From assembly GCA_009377445.1 (NCBI GenBank), contig WHUA01000011.1, forward strand, positions 62,001 to 126,000: a DNA stretch of 64,000 nucleotides. The letters run 5' to 3'. Positions 1 to 7,956 of this stretch are shown piece after piece. The notes beneath the pieces are model-generated. The model saw only the letters and a list, made by a program, of their open reading frames with translations. It searched no databases and had not been told where the DNA came from. This DNA comes from Alphaproteobacteria bacterium. GTDB taxonomy: Bacteria; Pseudomonadota; Alphaproteobacteria; UBA8366. The position numbers and the translations under genes are program-made. The first letter of the stretch is position 1. Each line of letters starts with the position of its first letter.

Positions 1-526
1 GCGACGGGATCGCGTCGAAGTAATAGAGGCACTCGTCGACCGTGTGCGCGAGGTAGTTGACCTCCGCGAGCTCGGGCTCGCGGTTCAGGTTCTCCAGCAG
101 GAGCTGGACGCCGCGTTCGGCGGCATAGGCGGTGGCGCGCTCCAATCGCCGCATTCCCGCTTCCATGCGACTCGTCTTGTCGCTGGTGAAATGATAGCCC
201 GCATGCACTTCGATCCATTCCGCCTCGAGGCGGCGCGCCGCATCGATATAGCCCTTGAGATAGGCGTCCGCGGCGTCGCGCAGGAAGGGCGATACCTCGG
301 CGATGTTGACGGCGGAGAGCGTGTGCAGGCCGAGGTGGATGCCGCGGCGCTTGCAGGCTTCGCGGATCGGCGCGCAGCGTCCCTCGTCGAAGCTTTCCAA
401 CGCGTTCGGCTCGATATCGATCTGGCAGTCGATGTAGCGCACGCCGTTGTCGGCGGCCCACTCGACGGCGTCCTCCACCGAAAGCTTGCGGCCGACGTCG
501 ATGCCGATGCGGTCCCTGATCGTCAT
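1..526 (-). CDS. Sugar phosphate isomerase/epimerase family protein (3' end outside window)
   Basis: The gene starts at 526 (ATG, with AGGAGGG about 6 bases upstream) and runs off the left edge, so about 175 N-terminal residues are visible. The protein reads as the first half of an AP-endonuclease-2-type TIM barrel: it begins MTIRDRIGIDVGRKLS, has alternating strand/helix segments, and carries the metal-site-like stretches WIEVHAGYH and LLLENLNRE. Members of this family isomerise or epimerise sugars and related polyols in the cytoplasm. The substrate cannot be read from this part. It is divergent from the exported protein that starts at 714. Confidence 0.75.
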   Translation of the reverse strand, partial: MTIRDRIGIDVGRKLSVEDAVEWAADNGVRYIDCQIDIEPNALESFDEGRCAPIREACKRRGIHLGLHTLSAVNIAEVSPFLRDAADAYLKGYIDAARRLEAEWIEVHAGYHFTSDKTSRMEAGMRRLERATAYAAERGVQLLLENLNREPELAEVNYLAHTVDECLYYFDAIPS

Positions 527-713
527 GGCGGTTCCCTCCTGCCTCGCATCGCCGTTCTTATCGCCATGCTCGGGTATCGCCGCAGTTTTTGCCACCTTTC
601 CGGGGAAATGCAAGCTGCTGTGGAACAATTCGCCTTGCGATGCGTCAATGCGTGGGTGAAGACATGGGACGAATATCCTCCGTCCGGCCACGAAAACCCA
701 GGAGTTTGAGATA

Positions 714-1253
714 ATGATGCGTATAACGGTTTGCGCGAAGCTGCTGGCGGCTTCGGTCGTGTTTCTTGCCGCCCAGCCTGCCTTCGGCGCGAGCGCCGCA
801 AAAGAAATCACCGGCTACAACAAGCTGAAGGTGGAATACACGAAGAATGCGGAGAAGTGCGGATTTCAGGGCCTGGAGCACTTCGAGCGGAATCTGCGTA
901 ATGATCTGTCGGCCATCGGTGTGCGCCAGTCGGACGCGAGCATCATCGAAGTTCTTCTGGAGGTAGGCGCGATAAACTACGGCGCGCTGGAGACGCAGTG
1001 TGCAATCGACGTCAACCTGGATTTCCGCACCACGCTTCAGGCGAGCAATATTCAGACCGATAATGCGGCTGTTCGCCAGGCCGTCGACCGGCTGGGGGCG
1101 TTTCCGGTGAGCCTCTACGAAATCGGCGCGTTCGCGGTCAGCACGACGCTCTACACCGTGGCCGACGGCCGGAACATCACCAAGGCGGAGGCGGAAGTGA
1201 TCAACATCATAAAGAGCCTGGTGCAGCGCTTCGAAGAGGAGCGCAAGAAATAG
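714..1253 (+). CDS. Small exported protein of unknown function
   Basis: This 179-residue protein is not recognised as a known family. The N-terminus has a positive residue, a hydrophobic core and a signal-peptidase-I-like AFGASA site near residue 25, so it is probably periplasmic. The mature part is mostly helical, has two cysteines (around residues 48 and 95) that could form a disulfide, and ends in a charged tail. AGGAG lies about 10 bases before two adjacent ATG codons (714 and 717); either could start translation. It is followed by a hairpin at 1269-1297. No neighbour suggests a role. Confidence 0.7.
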   Translation: MMRITVCAKLLAASVVFLAAQPAFGASAAKEITGYNKLKVEYTKNAEKCGFQGLEHFERNLRNDLSAIGVRQSDASIIEVLLEVGAINYGALETQCAIDVNLDFRTTLQASNIQTDNAAVRQAVDRLGAFPVSLYEIGAFAVSTTLYTVADGRNITKAEAEVINIIKSLVQRFEEERKK

Positions 1254-1268
1254 CTGCCTGAACCATGG

Positions 1269-1297
1269 GGGCCGGCAGCGGGCGTCCGCGCCGGCCC
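1269..1297 (+). terminator. GC-rich hairpin after the exported protein gene
   Basis: GGGCCGGC (1269-1276) pairs perfectly with GCCGGCCC (1290-1297). It sits just after the stop codon at 1253. No T-run follows, so this is only a possible terminator; it may be an mRNA-stabilising hairpin. The rest of 1254-1454 shows nothing further that I can interpret. Confidence 0.35.
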
Positions 1298-1454
1298 ACG
1301 TTGCTTCGCCCGGCTCTGCTGTCGTACATTCCATGAGAGGCCGCGAGAGGCGGCTGCGCCGACGGCGCACCCATAGCGGCGCCCAAACTCTTATACGACA
1401 GTCGTTGCCGAGCGCCGCCCCTGCGGCGCGATCTCATGACAAAGGAGCCCCGGA

Positions 1455-2504
1455 ATGCCCAAGATTGCCGCCGACAAGTTGGAAAAGATCGCCGCAAGGC
1501 TGCTGAAAGGCGCCGGCGCCAGCGCCGAGGAAGCCACCATCATCGCCAGTCACAGCATCGGCGCAAACCTGGCGGGGCACGATTCGCACGGCATCATCCA
1601 GATCCCCGTCTACATCGACCGGGTGAAGAAGGAGCACATCATCCCCGGCGCGAAGTTCGAGATCGTCCGCGAAACGCCCTGCACGACCGTGATCGACGGT
1701 CACTGGGGCTTCGGCTACGTCGTCTCCGAGCGGGCGATGAAGATCACCATCGAGAAGGCGCTAAAGAACGGCGTCGCCGCGACCACGGTGTACCACCAGA
1801 GCCATGTCGGGCGCGTCGCCGACTATCCGATCATGGCGGGAAAGGAAGGGCTGATCGGCATGATGACGGCCGATTCCGGCCGCTCGCCCAAGACGGTGGC
1901 GCCGTTCGGCGGGCGCGAGCCGCGCCTCGGCACCAACCCCATCAGCATCTGCATGCCGTCGAACCTGGAGGGGCCCTTCTACATCGACATGGCAACCTCG
2001 GCGGCGGCGGCGGGCAAGCTCAAGGTGGCGCAGACTCGCGGCAAGCCGATCCCCGAAGGTTGGGTGCTCGACAAGAACGGCAACCCGACGACCGATCCGA
2101 ACGCGGTGAAGCAGGGCGGCGTCATCCTGCCGCTCGGCGGCCCGGAAGGTCACAAGGGCTACGGCCTGTCGGCCATGATCGAAGTCTTCTCCGGCATCCT
2201 GACCGGCCTCGGCTTCGGCGTGGAGCCGACCGGCAAGCACAACGACGGCGTGTTCATGGCCGCCTTCAAGGTCGATGCCTTCCGCGACCTCGAGACCTTC
2301 AAGCAGGAAGTCACCGACTTCGCGAACTATCTCAAGGCGACCCCGAAGGCGGCGGGCGTCGACGAGATCTACTATCCCGGCGAGATCGAGCACCAGCGCA
2401 CCCAGGCCCAGCTCAAGTCGGGCATCGACGTCGAGGACAAGACCTGGGCCGAGCTGAAGAAGCTGGCCGAGGAATACGGCGCGGTCAAAGAGCTCGGCAT
2501 GTAA
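1455..2504 (+). CDS. Malate/L-lactate dehydrogenase (Ldh family)
   Basis: This 349-residue protein belongs to the MDH2/LDH2 family of NAD(P)-dependent 2-oxoacid reductases, which has its own fold unrelated to classical malate dehydrogenase. The family motif GHDSHG is at residues 41-46; the LGTNPIS segment near residue 160 and GYGLSAMIEVFSG in the C-terminal third are also typical. Length is normal. Family substrates include malate, sulfolactate, ureidoglycolate and cyclic imino acids, and the sequence does not decide between them. AAGGAG precedes the ATG. It is followed 47 bases later by a cupin gene on the same strand, probably the same transcript. Confidence 0.85.
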   Translation: MPKIAADKLEKIAARLLKGAGASAEEATIIASHSIGANLAGHDSHGIIQIPVYIDRVKKEHIIPGAKFEIVRETPCTTVIDGHWGFGYVVSERAMKITIEKALKNGVAATTVYHQSHVGRVADYPIMAGKEGLIGMMTADSGRSPKTVAPFGGREPRLGTNPISICMPSNLEGPFYIDMATSAAAAGKLKVAQTRGKPIPEGWVLDKNGNPTTDPNAVKQGGVILPLGGPEGHKGYGLSAMIEVFSGILTGLGFGVEPTGKHNDGVFMAAFKVDAFRDLETFKQEVTDFANYLKATPKAAGVDEIYYPGEIEHQRTQAQLKSGIDVEDKTWAELKKLAEEYGAVKELGM

Positions 2505-2551
2505 TCGAGGAAGGGGCGGCGCCTGGCGCGCTGCCCCGGCGAGGCACCGCC

Positions 2552-2887
2552 ATGGCGGCGAAGGAAAGCCCCTACGTCTTCCGCGCGAGCACGGCTTCGC
2601 TGACCGAGGTCAGCCCGACGCTCAAGGTCAAGGAAGCACACATGCTCGGCGGCATGGCGCTCCGCTATCAGGAGCGCAGCCCCGGCGGCGCGACTGACGG
2701 GCCTTGGTGCGAGACCGGTCACAGCGCCTATATCCTGTCCGGCCGGTTGCGCTACGAGTTTCCCGACCATGCGGTCGAGGTCGGCCCCGGCGACATGGTC
2801 CACATCCCCGCCGGTCACGCCCACCGCCACCGCCCGCGGGTCGTGGGCGACGAGCCGGTCCGCTATTTCATCACTGAGTTCGAGTAA
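2552..2887 (+). CDS. Small cupin-domain protein
   Basis: This 111-residue single-domain cupin has the two half-motifs of a beta barrel: a GHSAYILSGRLRYEF stretch in the middle and PGDMVHIPAGHAHRHRP near the C-terminus, with histidines that could hold a metal. Small cupins act as dioxygenases, isomerases or sugar-binding proteins; no specific reaction can be assigned. The start at ATG 2552 was chosen because the cupin homology begins there. Its last 17 bases overlap the 3' end of the convergent MBL gene. Confidence 0.75.
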   Translation: MAAKESPYVFRASTASLTEVSPTLKVKEAHMLGGMALRYQERSPGGATDGPWCETGHSAYILSGRLRYEFPDHAVEVGPGDMVHIPAGHAHRHRPRVVGDEPVRYFITEFE

Positions 2888-3734
2888 GCTTGAAACGGTA
2901 GACCTTGCCGTCGCGCACCACATGCCCGGCGGTCGGCGTCGCGAAGTGGGTGCCGATCACGAGCAGGGGCCTGTCCGCGCTGCGTTCGAGCAGGGCTTGC
3001 CGCGTGGCGCGCGCCTGCACGGGGTCGCTGTCGGCGCTGCTGGGCCATTCGGGATGCGCCATCTGGCAGGGGTGGTGCATTACGTCGCCGGTGATCAGCG
3101 CTTCCTCACCGCGCGATGAAATACGGACGCTGACGTGGCCGGGGGTGTGGCCCGGCGTCGGCTCGAGGCGGATTTCCGGGCAAATCGCATGGTCGGCCTC
3201 GATGAAATCCACCAGCCCGGCGTCGAACACCGGCTTGACGGAATCGCCGAAGGGATCGTCGCCGCGCGCGTTCGCCGCGCCCTCGGCGCTCCAGTGATCC
3301 CATTCCTTCCGCCCGATCAGGTAGCGGGCGTTCGGGAAAGTCGGCTTCCATTTCCCATCGACGAGCATGGTGTTCCAGCCGACATGGTCGACATGCAGAT
3401 GCGTGCAGAGCACTGTGTCGATCGACTCGCGCGGATAGCCGGCCGCCGCGATGTCGTCGAGGAACGAGCCGGTCCGCATGTGCCAGCCCGGTATCGCCCG
3501 CCTCTTGTCGTTGCCGAGGCAGGTATCGACCATGATCCGCCGCTCCGGCGTCTCGACGATCAGCGCATGGATGCTCATGATCAGCCGCCCGTCCGCGTCC
3601 ATGAAATGCGGGCGGAGCCAGTCGATGCCGAGCACGTTGTCCCGCGTCGCGTCGGGCAGGATGAAGCGCGACCCGCCGGTCGCCTCCAGCTCGACGACCT
3701 TGGTGATCTTCACGTCCCCGATCCGCCACTGCAT
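2871..3734 (-). CDS. MBL-fold metallohydrolase
   Basis: This 287-residue protein has the metallo-beta-lactamase signature THLHVDH at residues 111-117, later ligands in TPGHTPGH and ITGDVMHHP, and a C-terminal GTHFATPTAGH. It resembles the lactonase/hydrolase branch rather than true beta-lactamases, with no signal peptide, so it is likely a cytoplasmic ester or lactone hydrolase. The start ATG at 3734 lies 5 bases after the stop of the upstream carboxyltransferase gene (3740-5287), so the two are probably co-transcribed and the substrate may be an acyl compound. The 3' end overlaps the cupin gene by 17 bases. Confidence 0.8.
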   Translation of the reverse strand: MQWRIGDVKITKVVELEATGGSRFILPDATRDNVLGIDWLRPHFMDADGRLIMSIHALIVETPERRIMVDTCLGNDKRRAIPGWHMRTGSFLDDIAAAGYPRESIDTVLCTHLHVDHVGWNTMLVDGKWKPTFPNARYLIGRKEWDHWSAEGAANARGDDPFGDSVKPVFDAGLVDFIEADHAICPEIRLEPTPGHTPGHVSVRISSRGEEALITGDVMHHPCQMAHPEWPSSADSDPVQARATRQALLERSADRPLLVIGTHFATPTAGHVVRDGKVYRFKLTRTQ

Positions 3735-3739
3735 CGCCG

Positions 3740-5287
3740 TCACGCCCGGTAGGGAAAGCTGCGCGGGCCGAGCAGGCCGGGCAGCAGGGGCCGGGTCCAC
3801 TCGATCCAGCGGCAAAGCATCGGGCGCGTCTCGCGCGGGTCGATCAGCTCGTGCATCGCCAGCGATTCCGCCCGTGCGGCCGGCGACTGCCGCCGCGCCA
3901 GCATCTCTTCCAATTCGCGCCGCCGCGCATCGGGATCGGGGGCTGCCTCGATCTCGCGGCGGAAGGCGACCGCGACCCCGCCCTCGACCGGCAGCGCGCC
4001 GATCTCCGCCGACGGCCATGCCAGGACGTAGGCGTCCGGCCCGTAATGGGCGGCCGCGGCGACGCCGAAGGATTTCCGCACGATGACCGACGCCCAGGGC
4101 ACCGAGCAGTCGGCGGTGGCGAGCACGGCCGAGGTGCCGAAGCGGATGGTGCCGGCCCGCTCCGATTCCGAGCCGATCATGAAGCCCGGCTCGTCCACGA
4201 AGCAGACGATCGGCAGGTGGAAGATCTCGCACTTCTCGACGAAGCGGCGCACCTTCAGCGCACCGTTCGCCGACATGGCGCCCGCGTAGAACCGGCAGTC
4301 GTTGCCGATTACGCCGACCGGCTGGCCGTCGAGCCGCGCAAAGCCGGTGATCTGGCCGCGGCCGTAGCCGCGCGTCATCTCGAAGAAGCTGTCCCGGTCC
4401 ACGACATGCGCGATCAGCTTCCGCATGTCGAAGATCTTCCGCCGGTCGCGCGGTACGATTCCGGCGAGCGCCTCGTCGGCGCGCGCAGGATCGTCGCCGC
4501 TGTCGGCGACGGGCGGCAGCTCCCACACATTCTGCGGCAGGTAGCCGAGGAAGCGGCGCATCTGGTCGAAGGCGTCCGCGTCGTCCTCGGCGAGATTGTC
4601 CGCGACGCCGTTCCGGCCCTGGACCTCCGGGCCGCCGAGCTCTTCCTTGGTGACTTTCTCCCTGAGCGCGCGCTCGACCACCGCCGGCCCGGCGATCAGG
4701 ACCTGTGCCGTCTTCTTCGACATGACCGAGAAATGCGAGGCGACGAAGCGGGAGGCGGGCAGGCCCGCCACCGGCCCGAGCGCCGCGGTCACGACGGGCA
4801 CGGTCGCGAGCGCGCGGGCGACGGAGCGGAAGCGCGGCGCGGCAAAGACGGGGTTGGCAACGGTCTTCGCGCCCGGCCCGGTGACGCTGCCGCCCGCGCC
4901 TTCGTGCAGTCGGATCAGCGGCACGCGATAGCGGCAGGCAAGCTCCTCGGTATAGACGCTCTTGCGCAAGCCCGCTTCGTTGGGCGAGCCGCCGCGCAGC
5001 GTGAAGTCTTCCCCGCCGATGACGCACCGCCGTCCGCCGATCCTGCCGAAGCCGAGCACGAAGTTGGCCGGCGCGAAGGAGACGAGCTTCCCGTCCGCGT
5101 CGCGCTCCGCCGCACCCGCGCCGGCGCCGATCTCCTCGAAGCTATCGGGGTCGAGCAGCCCGTCGATGCGCTCGCGCACGGTCAGCCGCCCCTGGGCATG
5201 CTGGCGGGCGACGCCGTCCGCGCCGCCGAGCTCCTTGGCGAGCGCGCGTTTCCGGCGGATCTCGTCTATTTCGTCGTCCCAGGTCAT
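3740..5287 (-). CDS. Acyl-CoA carboxylase carboxyltransferase (beta) subunit
   Basis: This 515-residue protein is of the PccB/MccB type: two crotonase-like halves that move the carboxyl group from biotin to an acyl-CoA. Family features include RLTVRERIDGLLD near the N-terminus, GGEDFTLRGGSPNE, the RLHEGAGGSV stretch, and FVDEPGFMIGSESE in the second half. Length is normal for a beta subunit. No biotin carboxylase or biotin-carrier gene is next to it, so the partner must be encoded elsewhere. Substrate (propionyl-, methylcrotonyl-, geranyl-CoA or other) cannot be decided. A second paralogue is at 14954-16504. Confidence 0.85.
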   Translation of the reverse strand: MTWDDEIDEIRRKRALAKELGGADGVARQHAQGRLTVRERIDGLLDPDSFEEIGAGAGAAERDADGKLVSFAPANFVLGFGRIGGRRCVIGGEDFTLRGGSPNEAGLRKSVYTEELACRYRVPLIRLHEGAGGSVTGPGAKTVANPVFAAPRFRSVARALATVPVVTAALGPVAGLPASRFVASHFSVMSKKTAQVLIAGPAVVERALREKVTKEELGGPEVQGRNGVADNLAEDDADAFDQMRRFLGYLPQNVWELPPVADSGDDPARADEALAGIVPRDRRKIFDMRKLIAHVVDRDSFFEMTRGYGRGQITGFARLDGQPVGVIGNDCRFYAGAMSANGALKVRRFVEKCEIFHLPIVCFVDEPGFMIGSESERAGTIRFGTSAVLATADCSVPWASVIVRKSFGVAAAAHYGPDAYVLAWPSAEIGALPVEGGVAVAFRREIEAAPDPDARRRELEEMLARRQSPAARAESLAMHELIDPRETRPMLCRWIEWTRPLLPGLLGPRSFPYRA

Positions 5288-5334
5288 GCTCCGGCTCGCG
5301 TCACCTCGGATCGGGCGGATTGGTCCGTGTATAT

Positions 5335-5375
5335 GGACTCCGCGGTCAAGCCGCGGAGTGACGATCTAAAATTCC
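5335..5375. repeat. Dispersed palindromic element, family A, copy 1
   Basis: ACTCCGCGG (5337-5345) and CCGCGGAGT (5351-5359) form a perfect 9-bp hairpin with a 5-base loop, followed by TGACGAT-like sequence. Near-identical units occur at 18702-18766 and 23653-23735. It lies in the 98-base gap between the carboxyltransferase and acyl-CoA dehydrogenase genes. Confidence 0.75.
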
Positions 5376-5385
5376 CATCCTGCCG

Positions 5386-6546
5386 TCACCGCAGACCGAG
5401 CCCCCGCGCGATGATGCCGCGGAGAATCTCCGTCGTACCGCCCTGGATCGTCAGCTTGGGCGCGATAAGGGTCGCGTAGCGGAGCAGCTCCTCGAAGTCG
5501 GCGCGGTTGCCCGGGTCGTCCTCGCAGAAGGCGGCGAGATCGCGCACCTTCGCGGGCAGCTTCTGCTCCCACTGGGTGCCCAGGTCCTTGACGACGGAGC
5601 CCTGCAGCACCGGCTCCTTGCCGGCGGCGAGCATGCCGTTGACCGAGATCGACATGCGCCGGAGCGTGTGAAGCTGCGCGACCAGGCGGCCGATGCCCTC
5701 GGCGCCGCGCACGTCCGGCTTGTCGCCGAGCAGGCGCACCAGTTCGGGCAGGATGTAGATCGTCTCGAGGAAGCGCTCGGGCCCGCTGCGCTCGTAGGCG
5801 AGCTCGCTGGTCGCCTGCTTCCACGCGCCGTCGATTTCGCCCAGCACGGCGTTCGCCGGAAGTATCGCGTCCTCGAAGATCACCTCGTTGAATTCATGCC
5901 GTCCGGTGAGGTGCAGCAGCGGGCGCACGGTGATGCCGGGCGTCTTTAGGTCGACCAGGAACTGGGTCAGGCCGTGGCGGCGGTTCTCCTTGGTCGAGGC
6001 CGAGGTGCGCAACAGGCCGATCATGTAATGGCTGCGGTGCGCGTTGCTGGTCCAGACCTTGCGGCCGTTGATGCGCCATCCGCCGTCGACCTTCTCGGCG
6101 CGTGTCTTCGCGGCGAACAGGTCGGAGCCGGAGTCCGGCTCGCTCATGCCGATGCAGAAATAGCATTCGCCGCGGATGACGCGGGGCAGGATGTCCTGCT
6201 TGACCTCCTCCGGCGCGTATTTCAGCAGCACGGGGCCGCTCTGCCGGTCGGCGGTGAAGTGCGCGCGGGTCGGCGCGCCGCCGACGCGGAATTCCTCGGT
6301 GATGACGTAGCGTTCCAGGAAGCTCCGCTCCTGGCCGCCGTACTTCTTCGGCCATGTCATGCCGATCCAGCCGCGCTTGCCCACCTTCTTGCTGAACTCG
6401 ACGTTGAACGCGCTATCGAGATGCGAGCTGTTCGGATCGAAGGTCCCGGCCGCGATCTCCTCGCGCAGGAAGGCGCGGACCTCCTTCCGAAGCTCCTCTG
6501 CCTCGGGGGGAAGGCGGATCGGGTCGAATTGGATCGAGCTCGACAT
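5386..6546 (-). CDS. Acyl-CoA dehydrogenase (large-subunit type)
   Basis: This 386-residue flavoenzyme has the usual layout of helical N-domain (starting near ELRKEVRAFL), beta-domain with CIGMSEPDSGSDL and the WTSNAHRSHYM stretch, and C-terminal helical domain ending IQGGTTEILRGIIARGLGLR. The position that carries the catalytic Glu in medium-chain enzymes reads Gly (IQGGTTEI), as in several other subfamilies where the base sits elsewhere. The start at 6546 (MSSSIQF) was chosen because the family homology begins there and AGGAG lies 13 bases upstream. It is divergent from a second, shorter acyl-CoA dehydrogenase gene, and the two may form one enzyme. Confidence 0.85.
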   Translation of the reverse strand: MSSSIQFDPIRLPPEAEELRKEVRAFLREEIAAGTFDPNSSHLDSAFNVEFSKKVGKRGWIGMTWPKKYGGQERSFLERYVITEEFRVGGAPTRAHFTADRQSGPVLLKYAPEEVKQDILPRVIRGECYFCIGMSEPDSGSDLFAAKTRAEKVDGGWRINGRKVWTSNAHRSHYMIGLLRTSASTKENRRHGLTQFLVDLKTPGITVRPLLHLTGRHEFNEVIFEDAILPANAVLGEIDGAWKQATSELAYERSGPERFLETIYILPELVRLLGDKPDVRGAEGIGRLVAQLHTLRRMSISVNGMLAAGKEPVLQGSVVKDLGTQWEQKLPAKVRDLAAFCEDDPGNRADFEELLRYATLIAPKLTIQGGTTEILRGIIARGLGLR

Positions 6547-6713
6547 GGTTTCGTGCGTACTCCTGGATGTGGCGGGCGTCCCGCTTGCAGCGGCCCGCGG
6601 GGACACTGTAATTGTAGGGCCGCGGCGTGTCGAACGCGTCGGGAACCGGGCGCATCCTATGCGCGGCGGTCCGGTTTGTCACTTCTGCAGAGAATTCAAG
6701 GAACAGGGGCACT

Positions 6714-7778
6714 ATGAGCGAGAGCGACAGCATCATCGTCGATACGACCAACCGGATTTTCCAGGATCTCGGCGATCCGCAGACGGTGAACAACGCCAAG
6801 GACGACGGCTGGAAGAAGCCGCTGTGGGCCGCACTCGAGGAGTCCGGCCTGACCCTGACCTGGGTTCCCGACACGCTGGGCGGGGCCGGGGCGGAGATCT
6901 CCGACGGCTTCGATGTGCTCCGGGCCGCGGGCAATCATGCGGTGGCGCTGCCGCTCGCCGAGACGATGCTGGCGGGCTGGCTGCTCGCGCAGGCGGGCAT
7001 CGCGTCGCCCTCCGGGCCAATGACCGTGGCGCCGGTGCGCGGCATCAGCGGCATCAAGCTCGGCAAGAACGGCAAGCTCTCGGGGACCGCTGCGCAGGTG
7101 CCGTTCGGCCGCGACGCCGACCACATCGCCGTCATCGCGCACCGGGACGACGATACGGTGATCGCCCTGGTCGAGCGCAGCGCGTGCACGATCAAAGAAG
7201 GCCGCTCGCTCGCCGACGAGCCGAAGGATGCGATCACCTTCGACGGCGTCGCGCCGCTCAGCGTGGCGGACGCGCCGGACGGAATAGACGAGGACACGCT
7301 CTGCCACATGGGCGCGGCAGTGCGGGCCTGCCAGATGGCCGGCGCGCTCGAAGCGATGCTCGGCATCTCGGTGGAATACGCCAAGGAGCGCGTCGCCTTC
7401 GAGCGCGCGATCGGCAAGTTCCAGGCGGTGCAGCACCTGCTGGCGCGGCTCGGCGGCGAGGTGTCCGCCGCCGTCGCCGTCTCCGCATCGGCGGCGGACG
7501 CGATCCAGCGCGCCGACGGCTTCGGCGAGCACGTGTTCGTCGAGATCGCCTCGGCCAAGATCCGCGTCGGCGAGGCGGCCGGCGAGGGCGCGGCCATCGC
7601 GCATCAGGTGCACGGCGCGATCGGCTTCACCATCGAGCACATCCTGCACCGTTTCTCCCGCCGCCTCTGGTCCTGGCGCGACGATTTCGGCAGCGAGTCC
7701 GAATGGGCCGTCCGCCTCGGCTCGCTGATCGCATCCAAGGGCGCCGACGAGCTCTGGCCGACGATCACGGCGGGGTAG
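6714..7778 (+). CDS. Acyl-CoA dehydrogenase family protein (small partner type)
   Basis: This 354-residue protein has a short N-domain, a weakly conserved middle domain and a clear C-terminal flavin domain with ERAIGKFQAVQHLLARL and VHGAIGFTIEH. It has no recognisable equivalent of the EGT catalytic segment. This pattern resembles the second subunit of heteromeric acyl-CoA dehydrogenases, known for example among steroid side-chain enzymes of actinobacteria. The start at 6714 was chosen because AAGGA/AGGGG lies just upstream. The 167-base gap to the divergent partner gene should hold both promoters. Confidence 0.8.
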   Translation: MSESDSIIVDTTNRIFQDLGDPQTVNNAKDDGWKKPLWAALEESGLTLTWVPDTLGGAGAEISDGFDVLRAAGNHAVALPLAETMLAGWLLAQAGIASPSGPMTVAPVRGISGIKLGKNGKLSGTAAQVPFGRDADHIAVIAHRDDDTVIALVERSACTIKEGRSLADEPKDAITFDGVAPLSVADAPDGIDEDTLCHMGAAVRACQMAGALEAMLGISVEYAKERVAFERAIGKFQAVQHLLARLGGEVSAAVAVSASAADAIQRADGFGEHVFVEIASAKIRVGEAAGEGAAIAHQVHGAIGFTIEHILHRFSRRLWSWRDDFGSESEWAVRLGSLIASKGADELWPTITAG

Positions 7779-7781
7779 GGC

Positions 7782-7877
7782 ACCCCCCACCCCGACCCTC
7801 CCCCGCAAGGGGGGAGGGAGAAAACTCTTTGACTTCAAAGTCCTCCCCCCTTGAGGGGGAGGATTTAGGTGGGGGGT
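7782..7877. repeat. Cloverleaf-like nested inverted-repeat element
   Basis: The outer arms 7782-7791 and 7868-7877 are perfectly complementary (ACCCCCCACC with GGTGGGGGGT). Between them are two further perfect hairpins: CCCTCCCCC (7796-7804) with GGGGGAGGG (7810-7818), and TCCTCCCCC (7841-7849) with GGGGGAGGA (7855-7863). The whole can fold as a three-way junction. It occupies most of the gap between the acyl-CoA dehydrogenase and PrpD genes and looks like a mobile intergenic repeat rather than a simple terminator. Confidence 0.75.
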
Positions 7878-7956
7878 ATAGAGCTGTCTTGCCCGTGTGC
7901 CATTCGCGCCCGATACTCCATTCCTTCAGAGGGTATAGCTACCGGGAGCAGAGGCG

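Noticed and set aside
2871..5027. A 718-codon open frame on the minus strand covering the MBL gene and beyond
   Set aside because: Only the last 287 codons match a family; the upstream part is the carboxyltransferase gene read in a wrong frame, with long Arg-rich, low-complexity translation.
3740..5287. Assigning propionyl-CoA carboxylase specifically
   Set aside because: The beta-subunit sequence alone does not decide the acyl-CoA, and no partner gene gives context.
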